A stretch of 34,279 bases of DNA from Ignavibacteriales bacterium (GCA_016182545.1 JACPGG010000153.1:1-34279), one strand, 5' to 3'. Numbered from the stretch's first letter, positions 25,341 through 33,544 are shown. Translations and numbers: made by a program. The notes: generated from the sequence alone by a model not told the origin.

Positions 25341-25895
25341 ATGCAAAGGATCAAAGCACTAAACCCGGACACTGCAACAGGCGACGTTAAAAACCTGTTT
25401 GATGCAGTTACTGCAAAACTAGGAATGGTGCCGAATATGATGCGCACAATGGGAAACTCTCCCGCAGTATTGAATGGTTATCTTTCACTCAGCGGAGCTT
25501 TAAGCGAGGGAACCATTGGAGGCAAACTCGGTGAACAAATTGCTTTACTGGTAGCAGAACTGAATAAATGCGAATATTGCTTGTCTGCCCATACATTTAT
25601 CGGGACAAAATTATTGGGTTTAGACAGCGATGTTGCACAGTCAAGTCGTACCGGAAAAACACCTGACGTAAAAATAAACTCAGCTCTTGCTTTTGCAAAA
25701 ACATTGGTTGAGAAAAGAGGAATTATTTCCGATTCCGATCTCGCTGCTGTCCGAAGCGCCGGGTATTCTGACGGTGAAATTGGTGAAATAGTGGCGCATG
25801 TTGCTCTTAATATTTTCACCAATTATTTCAACAATACAGCTAAAACTGTTATAGACTTCCCTAAGATCGAATTGTATGACCGGATGGCGGCATAA
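25341..25895 (+). CDS. AhpD-like / carboxymuconolactone decarboxylase family protein
   Basis: A 184-residue protein of the peroxidase-related AhpD-like branch. The redox motif CEYCLSAH (CxxCxxxH) is intact, followed by a helical bundle (SALAFAKTLVEKRGIISDSD, YSDGEIGEIVAHVALNIFTN). Such proteins reduce peroxides or disulfides, or act in quinone/aldehyde stress; here the electron donor is unknown. The ribosome binding site aaggagca lies before the ATG. Placed after an AraC regulator and closed by a terminator copy, it forms a two-gene stress cassette. Confidence 0.9.
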   Translation: MQRIKALNPDTATGDVKNLFDAVTAKLGMVPNMMRTMGNSPAVLNGYLSLSGALSEGTIGGKLGEQIALLVAELNKCEYCLSAHTFIGTKLLGLDSDVAQSSRTGKTPDVKINSALAFAKTLVEKRGIISDSDLAAVRSAGYSDGEIGEIVAHVALNIFTNYFNNTAKTVIDFPKIELYDRMAA

Positions 25896-25906
25896 AGGAA
25901 GAAAAA

Positions 25907-25982
25907 CACTCTCATTGAGAGTGCCGATTTTGCGCTGGCCATTTTTTACCCTCGTCCACGGCGAGGGTTTTTTATTTTAAAG
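25907..25982 (+). terminator. Hairpin and right copy of the 35-nt terminator repeat
   Basis: A first hairpin cactctc-att-gagagtg (25907-25923) has no T-run. The second, ccctcg (25949-25954) and cgaggg (25962-25967) followed by ttttttattttaaag, matches the csp terminator repeat at 24167-24201 except for one base in the loop. Confidence 0.85.
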
Positions 25983-26050
25983 AAATTGAGTAGTATTGCA
26001 TCGAGGAAGAATTGCACGATGCTGCATGAGTTGCATCAAAATAATAATTT

Positions 26051-26171
26051 GTCATTGCGAGACGTTTTTTGTCGAAGCAATCTCTCTTTTTCGAGTGAAA
26101 ATGAGATCGCCATGTCGTCCCGATCCGAGGGATGCTTTGCGTCAACATCATCGGGACTCCTCGCGATGACA
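26051..26171. repeat. Dispersed inverted repeat, second copy
   Basis: gtcattgcgag at the left and ctcgcgatgac at the right are imperfect reverse complements, with inner gtcccgat and atcgggac arms. The left part shares cattgcgag and gaagcaatc with the element at 61-139. It fills most of the 325-bp gap before the DUF3078 gene. No promoter could be identified there. Confidence 0.7.
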
Positions 26172-26218
26172 ATGCGTTTGTACTTTAAATAATCCATAAT
26201 AATTTTCCGGAGATCATG

Positions 26219-27022
26219 ATGAAAAAATTTCTTTCCTTGTTCATCCTCTTCTGCGCCTCTGCATTCTCTCAAACCGATTCTTCAACATGGAAGCACAATC
26301 TTGTTGCCGGACTGACGGCGACACAGGTTTCATTCAACGATTGGGCAGGAGGCGGCGAGAATGCACTGGCGTACACAACTGTGATAGACGGAAGATCCGT
26401 GCAAGATCTCGAAACGACGAACTGGTCCAACACGTACAAACTTGCGTACGGACAGACGCGCCTCGGATCGAAGCCGCTGCGCAAAACGGATGATAAACTT
26501 GAGTTTGAAAGCGTGCTGTCATATAAAGTCGGCATGGTGATCAATCCGTACGCGTCGTTCACGCTGAAAACGCAATTCGACGTCGGCTATAAATATGACG
26601 ACGCTGCAAATACGAAAACAGTCCTCTCACGCTTCTGGGCTCCGGCATATCTCACACAGTCGGTCGGTATCGGTTACGCACCCCGGCAGGAAATTAAAAC
26701 GCGTCTCGGCGCCGCGCTGCGCGAAGTGCGGACGAGGACGGGATACATAGAGAACAACAGGACGGAAGGCGGCATTGAATCGGTGACCGACGCGCAAATT
26801 TCTTTTGAGCAGAACATTTTGTTCACATCAAAACTGGAACTCTTTGCGCCGTTCAATAATATTGATGTTGTCGTGATGCGGAGTGACAACTCGTTCACGG
26901 CGAAAGTGAGTTCGATCATCTCGGTAACATTGAATATTCAATTGATCAACGATGCAAATGTTTCGGCACGGACACAGATCAAAGAGACCATCGCGCTTGG
27001 CATTACGTACGCTTTGATTTAA
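26219..27022 (+). CDS. DUF3078 family outer-membrane-type protein
   Basis: A 267-residue exported protein with signal peptide (MKKFLSLFILFCASAFSQ). The ATG at 26216 adds one Met. The N-terminal pattern QVSFNDWAGGGENALAYTT, then NWSNTYKLAYGQTRL and RKTDDKLEFESVLSYKV, is the DUF3078 signature. The rest alternates hydrophobic residues as in a beta barrel and ends in an aromatic-poor strand (TIALGITYALI). It probably sits in the outer membrane. Function of the family is unknown. It is a single gene flanked by repeats. Confidence 0.8.
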   Translation: MKKFLSLFILFCASAFSQTDSSTWKHNLVAGLTATQVSFNDWAGGGENALAYTTVIDGRSVQDLETTNWSNTYKLAYGQTRLGSKPLRKTDDKLEFESVLSYKVGMVINPYASFTLKTQFDVGYKYDDAANTKTVLSRFWAPAYLTQSVGIGYAPRQEIKTRLGAALREVRTRTGYIENNRTEGGIESVTDAQISFEQNILFTSKLELFAPFNNIDVVVMRSDNSFTAKVSSIISVTLNIQLINDANVSARTQIKETIALGITYALI

Positions 27023-27025
27023 GAA

Positions 27026-27200
27026 TCATCCTGAGCAAGTCTCATTAGTCACCTTGAGCGAAGACGAAGGGTGACGGAGACGCGTCGAAGGATGAGTGAG
27101 TCATGCTTCGACTCCTTCGCCAAAAAACAGGAAAGCCCACGACTTAAGTCGTGGGCTGACGAGCAAAAAAAAATTCTATCCCAAACCGTTTCAACGGTTT
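27026..27200. repeat. Cluster of three palindromic repeats
   Basis: First, tcatcct (27026-27032) and aggatga (27089-27095) enclose gtcacc/gggtgac arms. Second, a perfect 24-nt palindrome (27134-27157) with core cacgacttaagtcgtg. Third, aaaccgtt-tc-aacggttt (27183-27200). All three kinds are of the dispersed intergenic type. A poly-A stretch (27165-27173) follows the second, so on the minus strand that palindrome is preceded, not followed, by Ts, and is not a terminator there. The fragment ttcgccaaaaaac (27116-27128) also occurs inside the element at 61-139. Confidence 0.7.
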
Positions 27201-27217
27201 CCATTGCACGCTAAAAA

Positions 27218-27577
27218 ATGCAACAAAAAGAAACCATACTCATCAACGCTCAGATTCAATCTGTCTGGAACTTCATCGAAGATCCGAACAATCTTCAATT
27301 GTGGAATCCAAAGGTGCGGCGTGTGACGGCGTTCGGTAATTCTGGAAAAAGCGTCGGATCGAATTTCGGGATCATGTACATGATGAACAACAGTGCGAGC
27401 GAAATGCGGGGTGAAGTGATCGTGCATGAACCAACCTCCCGCCTCACATTCCGTTTTTCCGACGGGAAGATGCAGCACGGCAGGGGACGCATCATCATGT
27501 GGATCGTATTCAAAACGGGAAAACCTGTCGGCGAGCCGTATCTGGTGAAGTTGAGAGACTTGATCGAAAAGAAATAA
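27218..27577 (+). CDS. SRPBCC family protein, probably internally deleted
   Basis: A 119-residue protein with the helix-grip fold start ETILINAQIQSVWNFIEDPN and LQLWNPKVRRV, as in polyketide cyclase/START-like lipid-binding proteins. The C-terminus RIIMWIVFKTGKPVGEPYLV and KLRDLIEKK is the normal family ending. The members I recall are about 145-160 residues. Here the central strands after FRFSDGKMQHGRG run straight into the last helix, so roughly 30-40 residues look to be missing in frame. The pocket would be open, and the gene may be decaying. No ribosome binding site is clear, as a repeat lies just upstream. Confidence 0.6.
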   Translation: MQQKETILINAQIQSVWNFIEDPNNLQLWNPKVRRVTAFGNSGKSVGSNFGIMYMMNNSASEMRGEVIVHEPTSRLTFRFSDGKMQHGRGRIIMWIVFKTGKPVGEPYLVKLRDLIEKK

Positions 27578-27596
27578 CCGGTAAAGTCATCCCAAA

Positions 27597-27715
27597 AAGA
27601 ATCGTGGTCATTCTGACGCTGATCCGCCGAAGGCGGAGAATCGGAAGAATCTGCTTGAGGCGTGGGGAGTATTGAACCACACGGAAAAGGATAAAAGCAT
27701 CTTATTCCTCCCCAC
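27597..27715. repeat. Two further inverted repeats
   Basis: A gtcattctgacg...cggaagaatc element containing ccgcc-gaa-ggcgg (27628-27640), then gtggggag (27662-27669) with ctccccac (27708-27715). Between 27716 and 27851 only AT-rich sequence is seen, which probably holds the promoter of the next gene; agagagg at 27837-27843 is its ribosome binding site. Confidence 0.55.
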
Positions 27716-27851
27716 ACAATCGCGCAGGAAATGTAATGCGTATTGCATTGGTGCAGAGGAGAAACTATATTGCGGGGGAAACAATTGGATATTTATTTTA
27801 ACAACAATCTAAATTGGTTTCAAATAAATAAATTACAGAGAGGATAAATAA

Positions 27852-28766
27852 ATGCCGTTATACAAAAATGTTGGTAATAAAATTGAGCTTATAAAAGAAA
27901 ACCCTTTTAAATTAGAAAAGGATATTCAAAAAATTGTAGAGGCTAATTTAGCTTCCTTACTAAGTTTGCAACTTGTAAGAAGTGAATTTCAAATCGCTGG
28001 ATTAAGAATAGACACGCTTGCTTATGACAATGATGCTCAATCATTTGTAATAATTGAATTCAAAAAAGGAACAAACTATTCAGTAATAGACCAAGGAATG
28101 AGTTATTTAGGATTGATGCTAAATAACAAAGCGGATTTTATTCTTGAGTACAATGAAAAGTGTGATGGTTCATTAAAACGAGATGATATTGATTGGTCTC
28201 AATCAAAAGTGGTGTTTATTTCCCCCTCTTTTACAACATTTCAAATAGAATCCATAAATTTCAAAGACTTACCGATTGAACTATGGGAAGTAAAACGTTT
28301 TTCCAATAAAATGATACGATTTGATCAACATAAACCAATCACAACAACTGCTACCATTAAAACTGTATCTAAAAAGAGTGCAGCTGTTGATGCGATTAGT
28401 CGTGAAGTAAGAACATATACAGAAATTGAGCATTTGAAAATAGCTGAGCCTAAAACAGTTGAGTTGTACAATAGATTTAAGGAATTAGTTTTAACTATAA
28501 GTCCTGAGATAACAATTAAACCAATGAAGCAGTATATCGCATTTCGAGGAAAAACCAATATTTCGGATGTAGTAGTATTGACAAAAGCACTAAAGATTTT
28601 TATTAATCTAAAAAAGGGGAAGTTGAACGATCCGAAAAATATTGTTCGTGATGTTTCAAATATAGGTCATTGGGGAAACGGTGATTACGAAATATATCTA
28701 AAATCTGAAGATGAAATTGAGTACATAATTTCTTTGGTGAGACAATCATATAAAATTAACATCTAG
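27852..28766 (+). CDS. PD-(D/E)XK nuclease-like protein with C-terminal DUF5655 domain
   Basis: A 304-residue cytosolic protein. Residues about 20-150 look like a PD-(D/E)XK nuclease fold: a helix with IVEANL (Glu30), FQIAGLRIDTLAYD (Asp54), FVIIEFKKG (Glu69, Lys71) and a later Gln81 as in RecB-like enzymes. Residues about 200-304 match the DUF5655 pattern (KQYIAFRGKTNISDVV, LNDPKNIVRDVSNIGHWGNG, YEIYLKSEDEIEYIISLVRQ). DUF5655 is found next to nuclease domains and in DNA-related contexts. The gene is markedly AT-rich beside its neighbours, which suggests transfer. A role in defence or repair is inference, as there is no partner gene nearby. Confidence 0.75.
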   Translation: MPLYKNVGNKIELIKENPFKLEKDIQKIVEANLASLLSLQLVRSEFQIAGLRIDTLAYDNDAQSFVIIEFKKGTNYSVIDQGMSYLGLMLNNKADFILEYNEKCDGSLKRDDIDWSQSKVVFISPSFTTFQIESINFKDLPIELWEVKRFSNKMIRFDQHKPITTTATIKTVSKKSAAVDAISREVRTYTEIEHLKIAEPKTVELYNRFKELVLTISPEITIKPMKQYIAFRGKTNISDVVVLTKALKIFINLKKGKLNDPKNIVRDVSNIGHWGNGDYEIYLKSEDEIEYIISLVRQSYKINI

Positions 28767-28812
28767 CATTTACCAATCTTTCAGACAGCCAATATTGAGA
28801 AACAGTTAAATC

Positions 28813-29229
28813 ATGAAGCGAAAATTAAGGAATATTATTTTTCATCAGATTCTTTTCATAGTATTCTCCTTCGCTATTCCTCTCCCCTCCCCTGCTCAAG
28901 ATTCATCGCGCGTGCAGGTAAGTGATTCTTCCCTTTCGCTTCTGCGGCTGCCTGAGCAGCCGGTCCTCTTCACACAGTCGTTCGAGTATTCGCTCCTTGC
29001 GGCGGAGCCGTCGCACGTTTTCTCAAAATATTTCGGTACGCCGGCATTCCAGTCCGCGCCGGTAATGGACTGGACGCTGCAGAGCGAGATCGACCTCATC
29101 CAGCCGTGGAAACTGAACCTTGCACAGCAGCAGAAGTACAGCGCGGTGAATATCGTGTTCAGCGGCGCAGCGACCGGCGGCGCACTCTATCTTGCGTACC
29201 GGCATATCAAGAAGTATGGGTTTTGGTAA
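28813..29229 (+). CDS. Small exported hypothetical protein
   Basis: A 138-residue protein I do not recognise. The N-terminus (RNIIFHQILFIVFSFAIPLP) is a signal peptide or anchor, cleaved near SPAQDS. The C-terminus IVFSGAATGGALYLAYRHIKK has a hydrophobic, small-residue helix that may cross a membrane, followed by a basic tail. The middle (SFEYSLLAAEPSHVFSKYFG, DWTLQSEIDLIQPWKLNLAQ) has no known motif. It follows the AT-rich nuclease-like gene but has the GC content of the rest of the window, so it is probably native. Confidence 0.65.
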   Translation: MKRKLRNIIFHQILFIVFSFAIPLPSPAQDSSRVQVSDSSLSLLRLPEQPVLFTQSFEYSLLAAEPSHVFSKYFGTPAFQSAPVMDWTLQSEIDLIQPWKLNLAQQQKYSAVNIVFSGAATGGALYLAYRHIKKYGFW

Positions 29230-29745
29230 AAAAAGATGGGCTCCACCTGTAAATGATCAGGTCGCTCCTACGGAGCTCACACTCTTTCAATTCTGCTCAT
29301 ACAACAAACAGTTCGTCCCTACGGGACTCAACTTGTCGTATGCTTCCAACAAGAAAGTGCGCTCCATCGGAGCGCACTGTTTCTAGCAACGCACCATATA
29401 TTACAATCAAGCCCCATCGGGGCGACCTGTAGTTCATTCCTCATTCGGCATTCCTTGTTCGATATTCATTATTTACAACACGGTTACAGAACGCAAAATG
29501 ATGAGTGGTGAAATACACAGGTCGCTCCTACGGAGCTCAAACATTTTCAATTCCAATCATGCAACAAACAGTTCGTCCCTACGGGATACTGCGCGTCGCA
29601 TGTTCGGACGCACTCTCTCTATCAACTTCCGGATTCCGGAGTACGCCGGAATGACAGACACAAGAAAAACGACCCCCTCTTATTCTCCCCCTTTCAGGGG
29701 GAGAAATATTTTCCCTCCCCTGAAAGAGGAGGGTTGGGGTGAGGG
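29230..29745. repeat. Gene-free region of mini-hairpins and a 70-nt duplication
   Basis: No gene is supported in these 516 bp. There are six short hairpins with three-base loops of TAC or ATC: 29264-29276 gctcc-tac-ggagc, 29315-29327 gtccc-tac-gggac, 29357-29377 gtgcgctcc-atc-ggagcgcac, 29411-29423 gcccc-atc-ggggc, 29524-29536 (same as the first) and 29575-29587 gtccc-tac-gggat. The blocks 29258-29327 and 29518-29587 are imperfect direct copies of each other. Then attccggagtacgccggaat (29633-29652) and a polypyrimidine stretch with ctccccctttcagggggag (29685-29703) reach the end of the TonB receptor gene. Confidence 0.75.
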
Positions 29746-32166
29746 CTAAAACTCCAGCTTCATCCCGAACGACGGCAGAATCTCAAATCCCTTCGGATCG
29801 ATCTTGCCGGTCAATTCGATGAAGCGCTCTTCGTTCACGTTCAGCCGTCCGTAGAGATTGAGAATGTCGAGGAATGCTACGAGCGCGACGCTGCCGAACT
29901 GCTTCCGGTAGTCGACGCGGATATTCCACGTGTGAAAATCGGGAAGTCGTTCGGTATTGTTGTCGGTGATCTCTTTCGAATACCGGAGATAGTCCGGATT
30001 GTTGAAGATATCCGCATGAACGATGTACGAATCTTTCGGGCGACCCGTGGCATACTTCCACTTGGTGGAGAACGACCATTCGTTATCAAACTCGTAGCCG
30101 AATAAAATATTGAAAACATGCGGCTGGTCGAAATCATAGTTGTATTCGCCGAGTCCGTTGTTGTCGTTCCGTCTGCTGGTGGAGTACGAATAATTGACCT
30201 GTCCGTACCATTTATCCACGAACTTCTTCACCAGACCGATATCGATACCGCGCGCGTAGCCGCTGCCGCCGTTCGTCCGCTTGTCGGACGTGCGGTCCGG
30301 TTTGATGATGAGATCGTCGAGATCTTTGTGATACACTTCCGTCGTCAGTTTCACGTCATCGGAAAGATATGTGGTGACGCCGGCAATGTAGTGCACGGCG
30401 CGCTCATTCTTCAGCAGCGCGTTGCTGCCGTCGAACCAGACGATGCGCAGTTCCGGACTTTGATAGTAGATGCCGGTCGCCGCGCGGAGTTTGATCCGTT
30501 CTGTCAGTTCGTAACTTGTGCTAAAGCGTGGCGATACATACGAGTTCCTATTGAACTCGCTATATTCGTACCGCACGCCGGGAAGAATTACCCATGTGTC
30601 CGTTACGGAATATGAATAATCGGCAAACCCGGCATAGGTGAATTTTCTCGCTTCGAATGCAGTATTGATAAAAAACGGATCGAGAATGATGAAATAGTTC
30701 GACGGGTCGGGACGGTAGTCGTTCGCATCGAACGTAAAGAGCGTGTCGGGACCGTTCTGATAATTCGTGTATTCCACACTGATCCGCTGGATTAGTATTC
30801 CGGTCGACAGCGTCGATTGGATCGAAGGATTGTGCGTGAATTGAGACTTTATGCCGAACTCGTTCTCTCTGCTTCTCGCCGTGTAGTAATCCTTCCGCAC
30901 GTATGCCTGTTCTTTCGGAATCAGATTCCCGTTCACTTCATACACGTACGATTGACTGCGCCAAAACTCTGCGGCGTTCCCTCTGTAATAGAGCGTATTT
31001 TCAAGAACGCTCGATACACCGGTGAGAATTCTCCAGTTCGTTCCGAGCAGATATTTCGCATCTTCGGATTTTGCAAGTCCGTTATCATAATCCTTCGTGT
31101 CGATCTCGTATACGTTATCGAGTGTACGTTCAAAGAATTCGGGGGAATAAATTCCGAGGATTGAAATCTTATTCCGCGCATCGATCTCCGTTGTGGTCTT
31201 CAACACCACATCGCTGAAACTCGGATAGCCGAGATCCTTCTGTCCCGTCATATTGAGGATCGTCGTAAAATCCTGATGACGCGCGGAAAAGAGTATCGAT
31301 GTCTTTTCGTGCAGAAAACTCGGACCGTCGTAATTCACTTCCCACCCGAGCACGTCGTACGTGCCGTTCATCATGAACGATTCTCTGTTCCCTTCCTTGA
31401 TTTTCAGGTCGACGAACGACGCCATCTTTCCGCCGTACTTTGCGGAGAATCCTCCCGCTTGAAAATTCGCCTCATCGATCAAACCGGGAGTGAAGATGCT
31501 GAACCGACCTCCCTGCGCTTCCTGCTCTTCCGTGCCGCCGTCAAAGTGAGAGACTTTGTCGAACGGAATATTATCCACCACCACGATGTTGTCCCTCGGA
31601 CTTCCGCCGCGCACTGCGAATGCAGAAAATTCACCGCCGCTGCTCGAAACGCCGGGCAACGTTTCAATCGCACGGAAAATGTCTCCTGCCGCGCCGGGAC
31701 TTCGTCTGATCTCTTCGCGTGAGTATGTAAAGTTCGTCACGGGAGAAACATTATCTTCTGAAAAAACACCGGCAGTCACTTCCACAACATCGCCGGAGAC
31801 CGCCTGCTCATTCAGTTCGATATCTTTTACCATCGTCGTCTTGTTCCGCACCACACGCACTTCCGTTTCGATGCGCGGCATGTAGCCGACCGAACTGAAT
31901 TGCAGTTTGTAAATATCCTCGCCGACATGTTTGATGACGAATTTTCCGTTGACATCAGTTGAAGCGCCGATAGATGTGCCAAGCAGCAGCACGTTCACGT
32001 TCGGGATCGGCTGCTTTGTTTCTTTATCCAGCACCTTGCCGGAAATATTTCCGACAGTCGACACGGCGGCGGGATCACTGCCGTACGCGTATGAAAGAAA
32101 CAGCAGTAGTGAAAAAAAGATGATCTCCGCGTACGTGAGCGGATGAAAACGGGGGACGTATTTCAT
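29746..32166 (-). CDS. TonB-dependent outer-membrane receptor with carboxypeptidase-regulatory-like N-terminus
   Basis: An 806-residue receptor for active import across the outer membrane. Parts in order: signal peptide (IIFFSLLLFLSYAYGS), CarboxypepD_reg-like domain about 38-120 (ISGKVLDKETKQPIPNVNVL, GASTDVNGKFVIKH), plug domain about 125-270 (REEIRRSPGAAGDIFRAIET, LPGVSSSGGEFSAFAVRGGS, DNIVVVDNIPF) and a 22-strand type barrel ending EILPSFGMKLEF, with a C-terminal Phe. No SusD partner follows, so it is not a classical glycan system; metal chelates, vitamins or peptides are possible. It lies 89 bp downstream of a TetR gene and has an operator-like palindrome in front. Confidence 0.92.
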   Translation of the reverse strand: MKYVPRFHPLTYAEIIFFSLLLFLSYAYGSDPAAVSTVGNISGKVLDKETKQPIPNVNVLLLGTSIGASTDVNGKFVIKHVGEDIYKLQFSSVGYMPRIETEVRVVRNKTTMVKDIELNEQAVSGDVVEVTAGVFSEDNVSPVTNFTYSREEIRRSPGAAGDIFRAIETLPGVSSSGGEFSAFAVRGGSPRDNIVVVDNIPFDKVSHFDGGTEEQEAQGGRFSIFTPGLIDEANFQAGGFSAKYGGKMASFVDLKIKEGNRESFMMNGTYDVLGWEVNYDGPSFLHEKTSILFSARHQDFTTILNMTGQKDLGYPSFSDVVLKTTTEIDARNKISILGIYSPEFFERTLDNVYEIDTKDYDNGLAKSEDAKYLLGTNWRILTGVSSVLENTLYYRGNAAEFWRSQSYVYEVNGNLIPKEQAYVRKDYYTARSRENEFGIKSQFTHNPSIQSTLSTGILIQRISVEYTNYQNGPDTLFTFDANDYRPDPSNYFIILDPFFINTAFEARKFTYAGFADYSYSVTDTWVILPGVRYEYSEFNRNSYVSPRFSTSYELTERIKLRAATGIYYQSPELRIVWFDGSNALLKNERAVHYIAGVTTYLSDDVKLTTEVYHKDLDDLIIKPDRTSDKRTNGGSGYARGIDIGLVKKFVDKWYGQVNYSYSTSRRNDNNGLGEYNYDFDQPHVFNILFGYEFDNEWSFSTKWKYATGRPKDSYIVHADIFNNPDYLRYSKEITDNNTERLPDFHTWNIRVDYRKQFGSVALVAFLDILNLYGRLNVNEERFIELTGKIDPKGFEILPSFGMKLEF

Positions 32167-32224
32167 GACTGGCTCCTTTATTGATTAATGAGCTATGAAA
32201 TTAGTGTTAACCACACTCATATTA

Positions 32225-32237
32225 TGAACAATGTTCA
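32225..32237 (-). promoter_or_regulatory. Palindrome in front of the TonB receptor gene
   Basis: tgaaca-a-tgttca is a perfect 13-nt palindrome between the TetR gene and the receptor gene. tgttcagt is shared with the reverse strand of the palindrome upstream of the TetR gene (32885-32907). It is a candidate operator for that TetR protein. Confidence 0.5.
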
Positions 32238-32255
32238 GTGTTTGGACAAAAAAAT

Positions 32256-32867
32256 TTATTTATCCAGGATCTCTTCCATTGCAAATCCTAAAATCTTCTC
32301 CACTATCTGTCCCTGATGTTCTTTGGGAACCATCGGAGCGCGGTCACGAATAAAAATTGAGACGACACCATGTAGCAACGCCCAAAGAGAAAATGCACCG
32401 ATATTCGGATCTTGCGCTTTAATGTATCCTTCTTCAATACATTGTTGTACGGTCTCACGCAGGACATCGTACGATTGTTTTCCGAGAGTCCATTCATGCG
32501 GTTCGAGAAATTTTTTCATCGGTGCGCGCATGATGAACATCAGGTCGTACAACTCTTGATTTTCCATTGCAAAATCGATATAAATTTTGCCGCATGCCCG
32601 CAACTTCTCGGCAGGATTCTTTATTGCATTGAGTACTTGCTGCCGTTTATAGAGTTCCTGAAATCCAACCTCCTGCAGCGCACACAGGATCGTATCCTTA
32701 TCGGCGAAATACAAATAGACAGTCGCCGGGCTGTATTCGATCTCATCGGCGATCCGCCGGATGGTAACGTGTTCGAATCCTTCCTGAATAAAAAGTTTTT
32801 TGGCAGCGGTGAGAATCATCTCCCGCATTTCCTGTCTGTCCCGCTCTTTTCGTTCTGCTGAACCCAT
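32256..32867 (-). CDS. TetR/AcrR family repressor
   Basis: A 203-residue repressor. The N-terminal HTH is typical: MILTAAKKLFIQEGFEHVTI, RRIADEIEYSPATVYLYFAD and KDTILCALQEVGF. The C-terminal ligand domain (ELYDLMFIMRAPMKKF, GAFSLWALLHGVVSIFIRDR) fits the WHG-type TetR C-domain. The ligand is unknown. It lies upstream of the TonB receptor gene on the same strand. Palindromes on both sides of the gene share a half-site, so it probably represses itself and the receptor. Confidence 0.92.
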   Translation of the reverse strand: MGSAERKERDRQEMREMILTAAKKLFIQEGFEHVTIRRIADEIEYSPATVYLYFADKDTILCALQEVGFQELYKRQQVLNAIKNPAEKLRACGKIYIDFAMENQELYDLMFIMRAPMKKFLEPHEWTLGKQSYDVLRETVQQCIEEGYIKAQDPNIGAFSLWALLHGVVSIFIRDRAPMVPKEHQGQIVEKILGFAMEEILDK

Positions 32868-32884
32868 ATAATTAACCGTGATTA

Positions 32885-32907
32885 TTTACTGAACACAGTT
32901 TAGTAAA
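32885..32907 (-). promoter_or_regulatory. Palindrome upstream of the TetR gene
   Basis: tttact (32885-32890) and agtaaa (32902-32907) are perfect arms, with aac/gtt inside, forming an imperfect 23-nt palindrome 18 bp before the TetR start. The reverse strand contains tgttcagt, as does the element at 32225-32237. It is a likely auto-operator. Confidence 0.55.
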
Positions 32908-32975
32908 ATTAAAATCTATTGTCAAACACCCTGTGAAATTATTTTTGGTCCAACTTTTACAACAGAACAACTCAT

Positions 32976-33524
32976 TTATTGCTTGGTCAAAATCCTGATT
33001 GCCACACCGACGGTCACTGTAAATTGATGTTCGGCGATTCCGTCGAGATCTTTTCCGCGCACCGTCAATGACCGCACACCAATGAGTGCGGAAATCTTCG
33101 GGGAGTAATGAATGGCGTACCCCGCACTGACCGCATGTACAAGATGATTGTTGAGAGTGTTCGATCTTTCCCTCATAATATCGCTCTCTTCCCTGTACAG
33201 TCCCGCATCAAGATCCACAAAGAGATCCTCCTGCAGGAAGATCCTCATCGACGGCATGAGTGACAAACTGTTCGCCTGTGCATTCTGTTCTGCACTATTG
33301 ACATACCCGTAGAATCCATAATGCGCTTTTGATCCGATTCGGAATTCTTCAGTCAGCGTGTAAAAGTACTCAATCCCGATTCCTCCCCCGCCCCGTTCCA
33401 AACTTGTACTGATCAGCGTAAAACCGACACCCGTTGTATGCGGCGTGACCGCATTCCAACCGCTCTGTTGAGAACAGAGTGTGCCTATGACAAGTGTCAG
33501 CAGAGAAAAAAGTTTCGATGTCAT
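32976..33524 (-). CDS. Small outer-membrane beta-barrel protein
   Basis: A 182-residue exported protein with signal peptide (LFSLLTLVIGTLCSQQ) and a good ribosome binding site (aggaggg, 5 nt before the ATG). The mature part alternates polar and hydrophobic residues (GIGIEYFYTLTEEFRIGSKA, SLMPSMRIFLQEDLFVDLDA, HAVSAGYAIHYSPKISALIG) and suits an eight-strand barrel of the OmpA/OmpW or 'outer membrane protein beta-barrel' type. No specific family recognised. It follows the Omp85-type gene by 20 bp, so the two are probably an operon. Confidence 0.75.
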   Translation of the reverse strand: MTSKLFSLLTLVIGTLCSQQSGWNAVTPHTTGVGFTLISTSLERGGGGIGIEYFYTLTEEFRIGSKAHYGFYGYVNSAEQNAQANSLSLMPSMRIFLQEDLFVDLDAGLYREESDIMRERSNTLNNHLVHAVSAGYAIHYSPKISALIGVRSLTVRGKDLDGIAEHQFTVTVGVAIRILTKQ

Positions 33525-33544
33525 CTTTCTTCCCTCCTTTCATA

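Noticed and set aside
29258-29587. CRISPR-like repetition
   Set aside because: There are only two long copies, with internal hairpins and no regular spacers or cas genes.
29192-29749. Short frames in the mini-hairpin region
   Set aside because: They are made of repeat sequence and have no start signals or known motifs.
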